The translations under genes and the position numbers were made by a program. Below are positions 7,750 through 15,353 of a DNA stretch of 64,000 nucleotides, in pieces; within the stretch, counting starts at the first letter, position 1, and each line of letters opens with the position of its first letter. The stretch is taken from contig DATIXI010000039.1 in assembly GCA_035518635.1 (NCBI GenBank), positions 1 to 64,000 on the forward strand, read 5' to 3'. Source of the stretch: AC-32 sp035518635 (lineage in GTDB: Bacteria > Actinomycetota > Thermoleophilia > Gaiellales > Gaiellaceae). The notes beneath the pieces are model-generated. The model had not been told where the DNA came from. It ran no database searches and worked only from the letters and a program-made list of their open reading frames with translations.

Positions 7750-8735
7750 CACGCCGCGAGGCTCTGAGCCAGCCGCCCCGCTGCGAAGGCCGCCGCGAAG
7801 AACCACGGCTCCTGCGCCGGGCCGCGTCCCATATGGGAAAGCGGCAGGCCGGCGCAGGCCTCCTCCCACCCTTCGACGTTGACCTCCTTCCGCGGCTTGA
7901 CCCAGGCCGGGGCGTCGAGCCCGGACGGCCAGGCGACCGTGACTCCCCCGAAGCAAAGCGCGAGCACGCTCTGCGTGTGGTGCGAGACGCCGCGATGCCG
8001 GGCGCGCTCGTCTGTGCTCGAGACCCGGGCCGCGAGCACCGGCGAGCCCCCGAGAGCGGCGGCCGCGTTCACCGCCTCGGCAGCCGCGAGGCCGCCGTGC
8101 CCGAGGCGGGATCCGGTGCCCACGATCCCCGGGCCGATCGCGCAGACGACTGCGTCGTGCCCGCCGGCCGCAGCCCAGGCTAGTGCCGAGGCCACCCCGA
8201 CGCACTCGACGTCCCCGCCGAAGCACGCGCCCGCGGAGATCGTCGTCGCCACCAGCTCCCGCCCCCGGAGCGCGCGCAGCGCATCCGAGAGCGGTAACGG
8301 CAGGGCGCCTCCCGCCAGCTGGACGTAGGCGACCCGCAGGCCGCCCCCGAGCCCGGCGCAGACAGGCGCCACCTGGCTGTGGAGGGAGCAGCACACGACG
8401 GGCATCCCGCCGAGTTCATCGGCGAGCGGGCCGCCCTCCTCCGCGTGGAGTGCCGCGGCCTGGAGCGGCGTGTACGGCAGCTTCATGACATGCGCGCCCT
8501 CTTCCGGGGGCAGGTCGAGCCCACGCGTGAGGTTCGCGTGGAGCACGTCGAAGCCGCCCGAGCCGAGCTCGAGCTCGCGTGCCTGGACGTTCACGAGCAC
8601 CTCGTCGCCGAGCTCGACCGGCCCGGTGAGCAGTGGGTAGGCGACGCAGGCAGCGCCGTCGACCTCCAAACGAACGAGGCCCTCGTGCTCCTCGAGGATC
8701 GCGGTAACGCGCCCACGGCGCAGGCTCAGCGGCAC
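7749..8735 (-). CDS. DUF3866 family protein
   Basis: A 328-residue cytoplasmic protein without signal peptide or membrane segments. It resembles the actinobacterial DUF3866 family: N-terminal small beta domain (RRGRVTAILEEHEGLVRLEV), then glycine-rich segments such as VCCSLHSQVAPVCAGLGGG, AYVQLAGGALPLPLSDA, VCAIGPGIVGTGSRLGHGG and RHRGVSHHTQSVLAL. The biochemical role of the family is unknown; the glycine loops and conserved His/Ser clusters suggest a nucleotide or small-ligand fold, which is inference. It starts with GTG one base after the stop of the upstream peptidase. Confidence 0.8.
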   Translation of the reverse strand: MPLSLRRGRVTAILEEHEGLVRLEVDGAACVAYPLLTGPVELGDEVLVNVQARELELGSGGFDVLHANLTRGLDLPPEEGAHVMKLPYTPLQAAALHAEEGGPLADELGGMPVVCCSLHSQVAPVCAGLGGGLRVAYVQLAGGALPLPLSDALRALRGRELVATTISAGACFGGDVECVGVASALAWAAAGGHDAVVCAIGPGIVGTGSRLGHGGLAAAEAVNAAAALGGSPVLAARVSSTDERARHRGVSHHTQSVLALCFGGVTVAWPSGLDAPAWVKPRKEVNVEGWEEACAGLPLSHMGRGPAQEPWFFAAAFAAGRLAQSLAA

Positions 8736-8736
8736 G

Positions 8737-9873
8737 CTAGTGCTCTTCCGCAGCCGCGGCGTCGACGAGCGCGAGCGTCACGTCGACCATGGTCTCGAGA
8801 TCGGCCACGGCGATCCGCTCGTCCGGCGTGTGGATGTCCGTCATCCCGTTTGCGAGGTTGACGCACTCGAGGCCGCGCTCGTTGAAGACGTTCGCGTCCG
8901 CGCCGCCGCCGGAGAGGATGTAGCTCGGCTCGCACCCGGCCCGCTCGAGCGCCGAGGCGGCGAGCCGCACGGGAAGGGCTTCGCGGCGAAAGCGGTAGCC
9001 ACGCGCGGAGCCCTCGACCTGCGTCTCGACCTCGCACTCCCCGAGGCTCGCGGCGAAGGTGATCGTCTCGAGCATCTCCTCTACGAGCTCGGCGAGCATG
9101 GCCTCGTCGTGGCTCCGCGCCTCGGCCTCGAAGCTGCAGTGCTCGGGGACGACGTTGCGCGCGGTCCCGCCCCGGATCCCGCCGACGTTCGCGGTCGTCT
9201 CTTCGTCGAGCCGCCCGAGCCGGAGATCGGCGATCGCGCGGGCGGCGGCCGCGATGGCGGAGCGGCCCTCCTCCGGGAACATCCCCGCGTGGGCGGCACG
9301 GCCGTGGAACGTCACGTCCAGCTTGGTCTGGTACGGCGCGCCGAGGATCACCTCGCCGATCGGCCCGGCGTGGTCGTAGACGTAGCCGGTGCGCGCCTCC
9401 AGCCACTGCTCGTCGAATGCCTCGGCGCCCCGCAGCCCGACCTCTTCCATCGGCGTGAAGAGCAGCTCGATCCCGGCGTGGCTGCGACCCTCGTCGACGA
9501 GGCGCGCCGCCGCCTCGAGCATGGCCGCGACCGCCGCCTTGTTGTCGGCACCGAGGATCGTCCCGGCCGCATTCCGGACGAACTCGTCCTCGCCGACGAC
9601 GGGCTCGACCGGCCCCTCCAGCGGGACCGTGTCGAGATGAGCGCAGAAAAAGAGCCGAACGCCGCCCGAGCCGGTCGGGGGAATCCGGCCGTAGACGTTG
9701 CCCATGGTCGACCCGATCCTCGCGCCCGCGTCGTCCTCGTCGGGCTCGATCCCGAGCGCGCGCAGGTACTCCAGCACACGGTCGGCCACGGCGCGCTCCT
9801 CACCGGGCGGGCTCGGCAGCGCCGCGAGCTCGAGGAAGAGCGACAGAACGTCCGGGGCCCAGCCGGGTCTCAC
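8737..9873 (-). CDS. M20 family metallopeptidase, PepT-like
   Basis: A 378-residue dinuclear zinc aminopeptidase/carboxypeptidase of the M20 clan. Metal ligands and catalytic acids are seen in FFCAHLDTVPLEG (His, Asp), TILGADNKAAVAAMLEA (bridging Asp), LFTPMEEVGLRGAEAF (general base Glu plus ligand Glu), GYVYDHAGPIGEV (Asp) and TDIHTPDE (C-terminal His). The dimerisation domain contains the FHGRAAHAGMFPEEG loop with its family-typical histidine. It is the last step of a leaderless unit: TAGAAT lies 6 nt before the GTG. The exact peptide substrate is unknown. Confidence 0.87.
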   Translation of the reverse strand: MRPGWAPDVLSLFLELAALPSPPGEERAVADRVLEYLRALGIEPDEDDAGARIGSTMGNVYGRIPPTGSGGVRLFFCAHLDTVPLEGPVEPVVGEDEFVRNAAGTILGADNKAAVAAMLEAAARLVDEGRSHAGIELLFTPMEEVGLRGAEAFDEQWLEARTGYVYDHAGPIGEVILGAPYQTKLDVTFHGRAAHAGMFPEEGRSAIAAAARAIADLRLGRLDEETTANVGGIRGGTARNVVPEHCSFEAEARSHDEAMLAELVEEMLETITFAASLGECEVETQVEGSARGYRFRREALPVRLAASALERAGCEPSYILSGGGADANVFNERGLECVNLANGMTDIHTPDERIAVADLETMVDVTLALVDAAAAEEH

Positions 9874-9879
9874 CGGGCG

Positions 9880-9885
9880 ATTCTA
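9880..9885 (-). promoter_or_regulatory. -10 hexamer for the M20 peptidase (leaderless)
   Basis: TAGAAT on the minus strand, 6 nt before the GTG at 9873, within the 16-bp gap after pyrG. This suggests peptidase-DUF3866-aldo/keto reductase can be transcribed separately from pyrG. Confidence 0.5.
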
Positions 9886-9889
9886 GGTT

Positions 9890-11539
9890 CTAACCGGCAG
9901 CGCTGACCGCGGCGCCGGCCCGCTCCCGCGAGCGCGCGAAAGCCGCGCCGACGAAGTCGCGGAACAGCGGCGCGGGGCGTGTCGGGCGTGACTTGAACTC
10001 GGGGTGGAACTGGCTCGCGACGAACCACGGGTGGTCCGCGAGCTCGACGATCTCGACAAGCCGTCCTTCCTGGAACGTGCCCGAGACGACCAGGCCGGCG
10101 TCGACGAGCATCGGCCGGAAGTGGTTGTTGACCTCGTAGCGGTGGCGGTGCCGCTCGTTGATCACGAGCTCGCCGTACGCGCCGAGCGCCCGCGTGCCCT
10201 CCGCCAGCTCGACCGCCTGGGCGCCGAGCCGCATTGTCCCGCCGAGGTCCTCGATCTCCTTCTGCTCGGGCAGGAGGTCGATCACCGGGTACGGCGTCTC
10301 CGGGTCCATCTCGGTCGAGTTCGCGCCGTCGAGCCCGACGACGTGCCGCGCGTACTCAGAGACGGCCACGTGCATCCCGAGGCAGATCCCGAGGTACGGA
10401 ATCCCGTGCTCGCGCGCCACTCGGCAGGCAAGGATCTTCCCCTCCCAGCCTCGCGAGCCGAACCCGCCGGGGACGAGGACGCCATCGACTTCCTCGAGCT
10501 CGGCCTGCGCCTCCTCGAGTGACATTCCCTCCGCGTCGAACCAGCGCACGTTGACGGTGCAGCCGTGGTGGACGCCCGCGTGCCGCAGCGCCTCGTGCAC
10601 GGAGAGATAGGCGTCGCGCAGTTTGACGTACTTTCCGACGAGCGCGATCTCGACTTCCCCGTCCCGCGGCGAGCGGATGCGCTCGGTCAGCTCGAGCCAT
10701 TCGCCGAGATCGGCCTCTCCGGCCGGCAGGCAGAGCTTCTCGCAGACGAGCGCGTCGAAGCCCTCCTTCTGGAGCGCCGACGGGACGAGGTAGAGATCGG
10801 AGACGTCGTGGTTCGCGATGACCGCGCCCGGGTCGAGGTCGGCGAAGAGCGCGATCTTGTCGCGGATGTCCGCCGAGATGGAGTCGTGCGAGCGCGCGAC
10901 GATCACGTCCGGGTGGATGCCGATCCGGCGCAGCTCGTTGACCGAGTGCTGGGTCGGCTTCGTCTTCAGCTCGCCGGCGGTTTCGATGAAGGGGACGAGG
11001 GTGACGTGGACGTAGCAGACGTTCTCGGGGCCCGCCTCGCGGCGGAACTGGCGGATCGCCTCGAGGAACGGCAGCGACTCGATGTCGCCGACCGTCCCGC
11101 CGATCTCGGTCACGACCACGTCGCAGTCGCTCGCCTCGGTCGCGCTGCGAATCCGCTCCTTGATCTCGTTCGTGATGTGCGGGATCACCTGCACGGTCGA
11201 GCCGAGGTACTCGCCCTTTCGCTCCTTGCGGATGACGCGGTCCCAGACCGAGCCTGCGGTGTGGTTGGCCGTGCGCGAGAGGTTCTCGTCGATGAAGCGC
11301 TCGTAGTGGCCGATGTCGAGGTCGGTCTCGGCGCCGTCCTCGGTGACGAACACCTCGCCGTGCTGGAACGGGCTCATCGTTCCCGGGTCGACGTTGATGT
11401 ACGGGTCGAACTTCTGCATCTGCACCTTCAGCCCGCGCGCCTTGAGCAGGCGCCCGAGCGAGGAGGCGGTGATCCCCTTGCCGAGAGACGAGACGACACC
11501 GCCGGTGACGAAGACGTACTTCGGCGGCCGTCGGGCCAT
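9890..11539 (-). CDS. pyrG: CTP synthase
   Basis: Glutamine-dependent amination of UTP to CTP, the last step of de novo CTP synthesis. The 549-residue protein has the N-terminal amidoligase domain (FVTGGVVSSLGKGITASS, DPYINVDPGTMSPFQHGE, TEIGGTVGDIESLPF, VTLVPFIETAGELKTKPTQH) and the C-terminal class I glutamine amidotransferase domain. The latter has the nucleophile Cys in YLGICLGMH and the His/Glu pair in SQFHPEFKSRP. The start overlaps the stop of the upstream glycosyltransferase gene by one base (TGATG). Confidence 0.98.
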   Translation of the reverse strand: MARRPPKYVFVTGGVVSSLGKGITASSLGRLLKARGLKVQMQKFDPYINVDPGTMSPFQHGEVFVTEDGAETDLDIGHYERFIDENLSRTANHTAGSVWDRVIRKERKGEYLGSTVQVIPHITNEIKERIRSATEASDCDVVVTEIGGTVGDIESLPFLEAIRQFRREAGPENVCYVHVTLVPFIETAGELKTKPTQHSVNELRRIGIHPDVIVARSHDSISADIRDKIALFADLDPGAVIANHDVSDLYLVPSALQKEGFDALVCEKLCLPAGEADLGEWLELTERIRSPRDGEVEIALVGKYVKLRDAYLSVHEALRHAGVHHGCTVNVRWFDAEGMSLEEAQAELEEVDGVLVPGGFGSRGWEGKILACRVAREHGIPYLGICLGMHVAVSEYARHVVGLDGANSTEMDPETPYPVIDLLPEQKEIEDLGGTMRLGAQAVELAEGTRALGAYGELVINERHRHRYEVNNHFRPMLVDAGLVVSGTFQEGRLVEIVELADHPWFVASQFHPEFKSRPTRPAPLFRDFVGAAFARSRERAGAAVSAAG

Positions 11540-12780
11540 CAGGCCCGCCCCAGGCGGTCGAGCCCGGAGAGCACCGGGGCGCGCTCGATCAACTCACCCA
11601 GCGAACGCGTCTCGCCGAGGACGGTGAGGGCTACGAGCGATGCGATCGCAAGTCGACGCCCCCGAGCCGTGAGCCCTGCCACGGACCCGTAACCTAGCAC
11701 GGCCCCAAGGACATTCGACCCGGCGTCACCGAGCATCGTCATCTCGCGAAGATCGTACGGAGCGAGCATGACGGCAATCGGGACGTAGGCTCGGGTTGGT
11801 CCGCGGAGAAGGGCGGCGCCCGCCAGGAACACCTTGAGCGCACGGCCGGGACGGGTGTCGAGCAGGTTCAGGCCGTTCGCCGAGAGCGAGACGAGCGCGG
11901 CACCGGAGAGCGAGCGGGTCGCGGCGAGCGCGAACGCGGGGATCCCGACCGCCTTGAGCACGCCGGTCGTGCGGCCCGTGCCGAGGTGCTGCCGGAAGCC
12001 TCGCTCCGGACCGCTGCGCAGGTCGTCGACGAGGCCGAGCAACGCGATCCCGACAACGCTGAGCGCGACGCGTCGCGGCGCACGGAGGCCGCCGAGCACG
12101 ACGATCACGCCAACGAGCGGCAGCCGCAGGCCGCGGTAGTTGCGGGCGAGCGGGCCGCACGCGAGAGCCGCCTCGACGAGCTGGCGCCCCCGGTGGGCGA
12201 AGCCCGCGGCATCGCGTCCGGTCGACCGGTGTCCGAGAGGCAGCTCGAGCTCCTCCACCCGGAGCCCTTCCCGAACCGCGTCGATCGTCATCCGCACCTC
12301 GCACCCGAAGCCGGGAGCGGTCGGAAAGCACACCGCTCGTGCGGCAGGCGACAGCGCGCGCTGGCCTGAGAGCGGCTCCCGTGCGTCGAAGCCGGAGAGC
12401 GCGCTGATGAGCCACCGTCCGGTGCGCTTCGCGAGCCCGAGCCCGCCGCCCTGCCGCTCGGCGAACGCGGCGATCGCGAGGTCGACATCCGAGTCCAGCA
12501 GCGGGGCGAGGTCCCCTTCGAGATCGGCGTCGCAGAGGAGGAGCGCTCCCGGGCCGGCCTCGCGCTCGGCGAGGGACAGCGCCTGGCCCTTGCCAAGGCG
12601 TGGCAGCCGGACGACACGCGCCCCCGCCCGCTCCGCCGCGGCAGCGGTGCCGTCGCGCGACCCGTCGTCCGCGACCAGCACCTCGGCCTCGGGGAACGCG
12701 GCCCGAAGCGCGCGGACCGTCCGCCCGACGGACGCCTCCTCGTCGCGGGCAGCGACGAGGATCGTCAACGGCTCACCCAC
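11539..12780 (-). CDS. fusion: GT2 glycosyltransferase + MraY/WecA-like (PNPT) membrane domain
   Basis: A 413-residue two-part protein. Residues 1 to about 225 are a family 2 glycosyltransferase domain: TILVAARDEEASVGRTVRAL, VLVADDGSRDGT, and an acidic LLCDADLEGD motif in the DXD position. Residues from about 225 to the end are six or seven hydrophobic segments bearing motifs of polyprenyl-phosphate sugar-1-phosphate transferases: LLGLVDDLRSG (Asp pair), ANGLNLLDTRPGRALK (N..N..D) and TMLGDAGSNVLGAVLG. The PNPT part is shorter than MraY/WecA (about 190 against 320-360 residues), so it may be a remnant or a lipid-carrier-binding module. It sits between mctB/steB and pyrG, in the envelope/cytokinesis neighbourhood of actinobacteria. 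Substrate unknown. Confidence 0.75.
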   Translation of the reverse strand: MGEPLTILVAARDEEASVGRTVRALRAAFPEAEVLVADDGSRDGTAAAAERAGARVVRLPRLGKGQALSLAEREAGPGALLLCDADLEGDLAPLLDSDVDLAIAAFAERQGGGLGLAKRTGRWLISALSGFDAREPLSGQRALSPAARAVCFPTAPGFGCEVRMTIDAVREGLRVEELELPLGHRSTGRDAAGFAHRGRQLVEAALACGPLARNYRGLRLPLVGVIVVLGGLRAPRRVALSVVGIALLGLVDDLRSGPERGFRQHLGTGRTTGVLKAVGIPAFALAATRSLSGAALVSLSANGLNLLDTRPGRALKVFLAGAALLRGPTRAYVPIAVMLAPYDLREMTMLGDAGSNVLGAVLGYGSVAGLTARGRRLAIASLVALTVLGETRSLGELIERAPVLSGLDRLGRA

Positions 12781-13657
12781 CCGTGCGCGCGGCGATCGGG
12801 AAGGGCGGGAACGACTGTTTTGCGGTGGACTTGAGGCCGTACTGGCCGGGCTGCGAGCCGGCGAGCAGCAGCACGACGCTCAGGCGGCCGGCAGGCGTGT
12901 CGATGTCGTCGACGCTCGAGAGACCCGCGCGCCGAAAGACGGCCACGGCTGAGTGCGCGGCGTCCGTCGTCTCGACCCCGACTGCGGGCAGACCGGACGA
13001 GTTCAACCCCTTGTAGAGCCCGAGGAGGAAGCGGCTCGTCCCGGCCCGCTGAGGCGGGACCGTCCGCGCGACGACCACGCCGTCGACGGGCTCCTTCCCG
13101 CCGCCGAACTGCTCCTCGACCAGCGTGTCGGTGAGGGCGTCCCAGAGCGGCGTGTCCCCGCCGTTGACCAGCTCCTGGCCCAACGCCTTCCCGAGGTTCT
13201 CCAGCTTCCCCTTGCCGAGGTAGCCCTTGTCGTCGCTCTGGCTCGCGAGCCTGGCGTCGACGGTCGCGGCGTCGATCGGCATCTTCAGCGCCCGCAGCCG
13301 AACCTGCTGCGCGCCGGCGTCCGTCAGCGCCTGCGAGATGTCGGAGCGCATCTTTCCGTCCACCGAGCCGACGAAGACGACGGCGATGCGCTTGCCCTTC
13401 AGGCGGTTGCGTACGAGTACCGGATAGGTCTCGTTCACGTACAGCTGCGCGGCCTTCTGCTCTCGATCCGAGAGCGCCGACTTCTGGGACGCGTGGTCGA
13501 GCTGTGTCTGAAGCTGGGCAACTCGCTGCTCGAGCAGGCTCTTCTTCGCGCGGTCGACGAGCCCGCGATCGGCGATACCGACGCCGACGAGGATGCCGAT
13601 CACGAGCGCCAGGAAGACGGCGGTCAGGGAGGCGACGTGGTAGCGGAGGTCGAACAT
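12773..13657 (-). CDS. MctB/SteB-like protein (copper transporter MctB family)
   Basis: A 294-residue protein with an N-terminal membrane anchor (VASLTAVFLALVIGILVGVG, residues 8-27), then a coiled coil of about 50 residues (VDRAKKSLLEQRVAQLQTQL onward) and an extracytoplasmic alpha/beta domain. This architecture fits the MctB family, annotated as mycobacterial copper transport protein and as SteB, the partner of SteA in Corynebacterium division. SteA is two genes upstream here, which supports the SteB reading. It overlaps the glycosyltransferase fusion by 8 nt and starts 1 nt after the SRPBCC gene. Confidence 0.8.
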   Translation of the reverse strand: MFDLRYHVASLTAVFLALVIGILVGVGIADRGLVDRAKKSLLEQRVAQLQTQLDHASQKSALSDREQKAAQLYVNETYPVLVRNRLKGKRIAVVFVGSVDGKMRSDISQALTDAGAQQVRLRALKMPIDAATVDARLASQSDDKGYLGKGKLENLGKALGQELVNGGDTPLWDALTDTLVEEQFGGGKEPVDGVVVARTVPPQRAGTSRFLLGLYKGLNSSGLPAVGVETTDAAHSAVAVFRRAGLSSVDDIDTPAGRLSVVLLLAGSQPGQYGLKSTAKQSFPPFPIAARTGG

Positions 13658-13658
13658 C

Positions 13659-14093
13659 TCAGAGCTCGGCAGCAGTCTGGCACAGGGCGTGGAGCCTGTT
13701 GAGCGCCGTACGCGGCACCGAGTGGTTGAGGCGGAACCAGCTCCCCTCGACCGTCAGTGTCGCCTGCGTCCGGCTCTCTCCGGCCGGCTCGAGCACGAGT
13801 TCGGCCTCGACTCCGTCCTCCGCGAAGAGGACATGAAGGAACTCGTTCTCCCGCACCTCCATGACGACGAGCGTGCGCGTGGTGCGCGGGCTTCCGAGGA
13901 CGGTTCCGAACAGGCCGCGGCCCTGTGGCGAGGCCGTCAGCTCCCAGCGCGCGCCCGGCGCGAGCCCGCGGCGGTCGGGCTGCACGCCGCGGACGCCCGG
14001 CCACCAATCCGAGAGGTGGAACGGCTCGGCGAGGAACCGCCAGACGTCCTCGCGGGACGCGAGGAGCTCACGGGCTGCTACAGCCTTCGGCAC
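13659..14093 (-). CDS. SRPBCC (START-like) domain protein
   Basis: A protein of about 144 residues with the SRPBCC/polyketide-cyclase helix-grip pattern: ASREDVWRFLAEPFHLSDWW near the N-terminus, alternating beta strands (TRTLVVMEVRENEFLHVLF, AELVLEPAG) and a long C-terminal helix (VPRTALNRLHALCQTAAEL). Members bind lipids or hydrophobic ligands; no function is assigned. The GTG at 14093 begins the family-like sequence VPKAVAARELLAS. An in-frame GTG at 14135 would add 14 basic residues and run into repeat copy R2, so the shorter start is preferred. It lies 1 nt upstream of mctB/steB. Confidence 0.72.
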   Translation of the reverse strand: MPKAVAARELLASREDVWRFLAEPFHLSDWWPGVRGVQPDRRGLAPGARWELTASPQGRGLFGTVLGSPRTTRTLVVMEVRENEFLHVLFAEDGVEAELVLEPAGESRTQATLTVEGSWFRLNHSVPRTALNRLHALCQTAAEL

Positions 14094-14130
14094 GCCTGAA
14101 GTGTTGCGATTCCGGCGCAATTCCGCGCGC

Positions 14131-14186
14131 CACACGCGCAGATTCTCCCGATACGATCGCCTCGGGGAGGAGGTCGGGGCTACCGG
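14131..14186 (+). repeat. dispersed intergenic repeat, copy R2
   Basis: Box B begins at 14152 (TACGATCGCCTCGGGGAGGA onward) and is identical to copy R1 for 27 bases, then diverges (CTACCGG against CGAACCG). Box A (about 14131-14147) is degenerate, keeping only CACACGCGCA. It occupies the 126-bp gap between the SteA stop and the SRPBCC start. Confidence 0.65.
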
Positions 14187-14219
14187 TTCGGCAGAAACGC
14201 TCGAAGGGCCGCGGCCAGG

Positions 14220-15353
14220 TCAGCCCAGGCCGAGCAAGGCCCGGATGCGGTCGCTCAGGAGCCCGATGAAGTGGCGCAGTCCGGGTGAGGCGAGAATCGC
14301 AACCACGACCGCGGCGAGCCCGGCCAGCGCGAACGCGATCAGCGGCCAGAGGCCGACCTGGCGGCTGACGAGCCGGGAGACGCCCTTCGCGTCGACCAGG
14401 ATCTCCCCGACCTTCAGCCTGGTCACGAACGTCGAGGACATTCCGGCCCGGTCACGCTCGAGGAACTCGATCAGGTTGAAATGCGTCCCGACGGCGACGA
14501 TCAGCTCCGCGCCCCGCTCGTAGGCGAGCAGCAGGGCAACGTCCTCGCTGATCCCGGGCGCGGCCACCGAGCTGTACTCGAGGCCGAGCCGTTCGAGCCG
14601 GGCAGCCCCGGGCGCCGCGCCGTGACGGTACGCATGGACGACGAGCTCGGCGCCGCTGCGTAGTGCCTCGTCGGAGACCGAGTCCATGTCGCCCACGATC
14701 ACGTGGGGCTTCACGCCCGCCTGGAGCAGCGCATCTGCTCCGCCGTCGACGCCGACGATCACCGGCTTGAAGTCCCGCACGTACGAGCGCACGATCGCAA
14801 GGTCGCGCTTGTAGCCCGGCCCGCGCGCGACGACGAGGACGTGCCGCTCGCGGAAGCGTGTCCTCAGAGGGGGGAAATCGATCCCCTCGGCGAGCAACCG
14901 CCCCTCCTCGCGCAGATACAGGAGTGTGTTCTCGGCGAACACCTCGAGCGCGTCGGTCACCCGCGCACGCTGCTCCTCCAACGCTGTCTCGAGCTCCCGC
15001 GCGTCGAGCGCCTGGCCAGTCGCGAGACAGCTCCCGTTGCGGAAGAGGCCCGCGCCCCGGACCGTCACGTGCTCGCCGTCGACGAGCTCGTCGAAGAGCG
15101 GCGCGCCCGGGGCGTCGATCAGGCGAACTCCGCCGCGGACGAGCAGCAGCGGACCGGGATTCGGGAAGCGCCCGCTCTGCGAGGGCGCCACGTTCACGAC
15201 GACGCGGACGCCCGATTCGAGCAGCTCTTCGGCGGAGGCCCGGTCGAGATCTTGGTGGTCGATGATCGCGACGTCGCCAGGGCCGAGCCGCCGGACGAGA
15301 TTCTTGGTTCGGCGCCCCAGGCGGGCCGTGCCGGTGAACTCGATGAAGCTCAT
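14220..15353 (-). CDS. steA: SteA-like cytokinetic ring protein
   Basis: A 377-residue protein with a thiamin-pyrophosphokinase-like catalytic fold in its middle (IVGVDGGADALLQAGVKPHV followed by IVGDMDSVSDEAL) and one C-terminal transmembrane helix (PLIAFALAGLAAVVVAILAS). The N-terminal half contains GDVAIIDHQDLDRASAEELL and VVVNVAPSQSGRFPNPGP, typical of the actinobacterial family that includes Corynebacterium SteA, a division-site protein. The ATG overlaps the recN TGA (ATGA). SteA next to recN and an MctB/SteB gene is a recurrent actinobacterial arrangement. Confidence 0.85.
   Translation of the reverse strand: MSFIEFTGTARLGRRTKNLVRRLGPGDVAIIDHQDLDRASAEELLESGVRVVVNVAPSQSGRFPNPGPLLLVRGGVRLIDAPGAPLFDELVDGEHVTVRGAGLFRNGSCLATGQALDARELETALEEQRARVTDALEVFAENTLLYLREEGRLLAEGIDFPPLRTRFRERHVLVVARGPGYKRDLAIVRSYVRDFKPVIVGVDGGADALLQAGVKPHVIVGDMDSVSDEALRSGAELVVHAYRHGAAPGAARLERLGLEYSSVAAPGISEDVALLLAYERGAELIVAVGTHFNLIEFLERDRAGMSSTFVTRLKVGEILVDAKGVSRLVSRQVGLWPLIAFALAGLAAVVVAILASPGLRHFIGLLSDRIRALLGLG

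Noticed and set aside
14094..14135. Upstream GTG (14135) as start of the SRPBCC gene
   Set aside because: The added residues are basic low-quality sequence that runs into repeat R2, and the family-like sequence begins at 14093.
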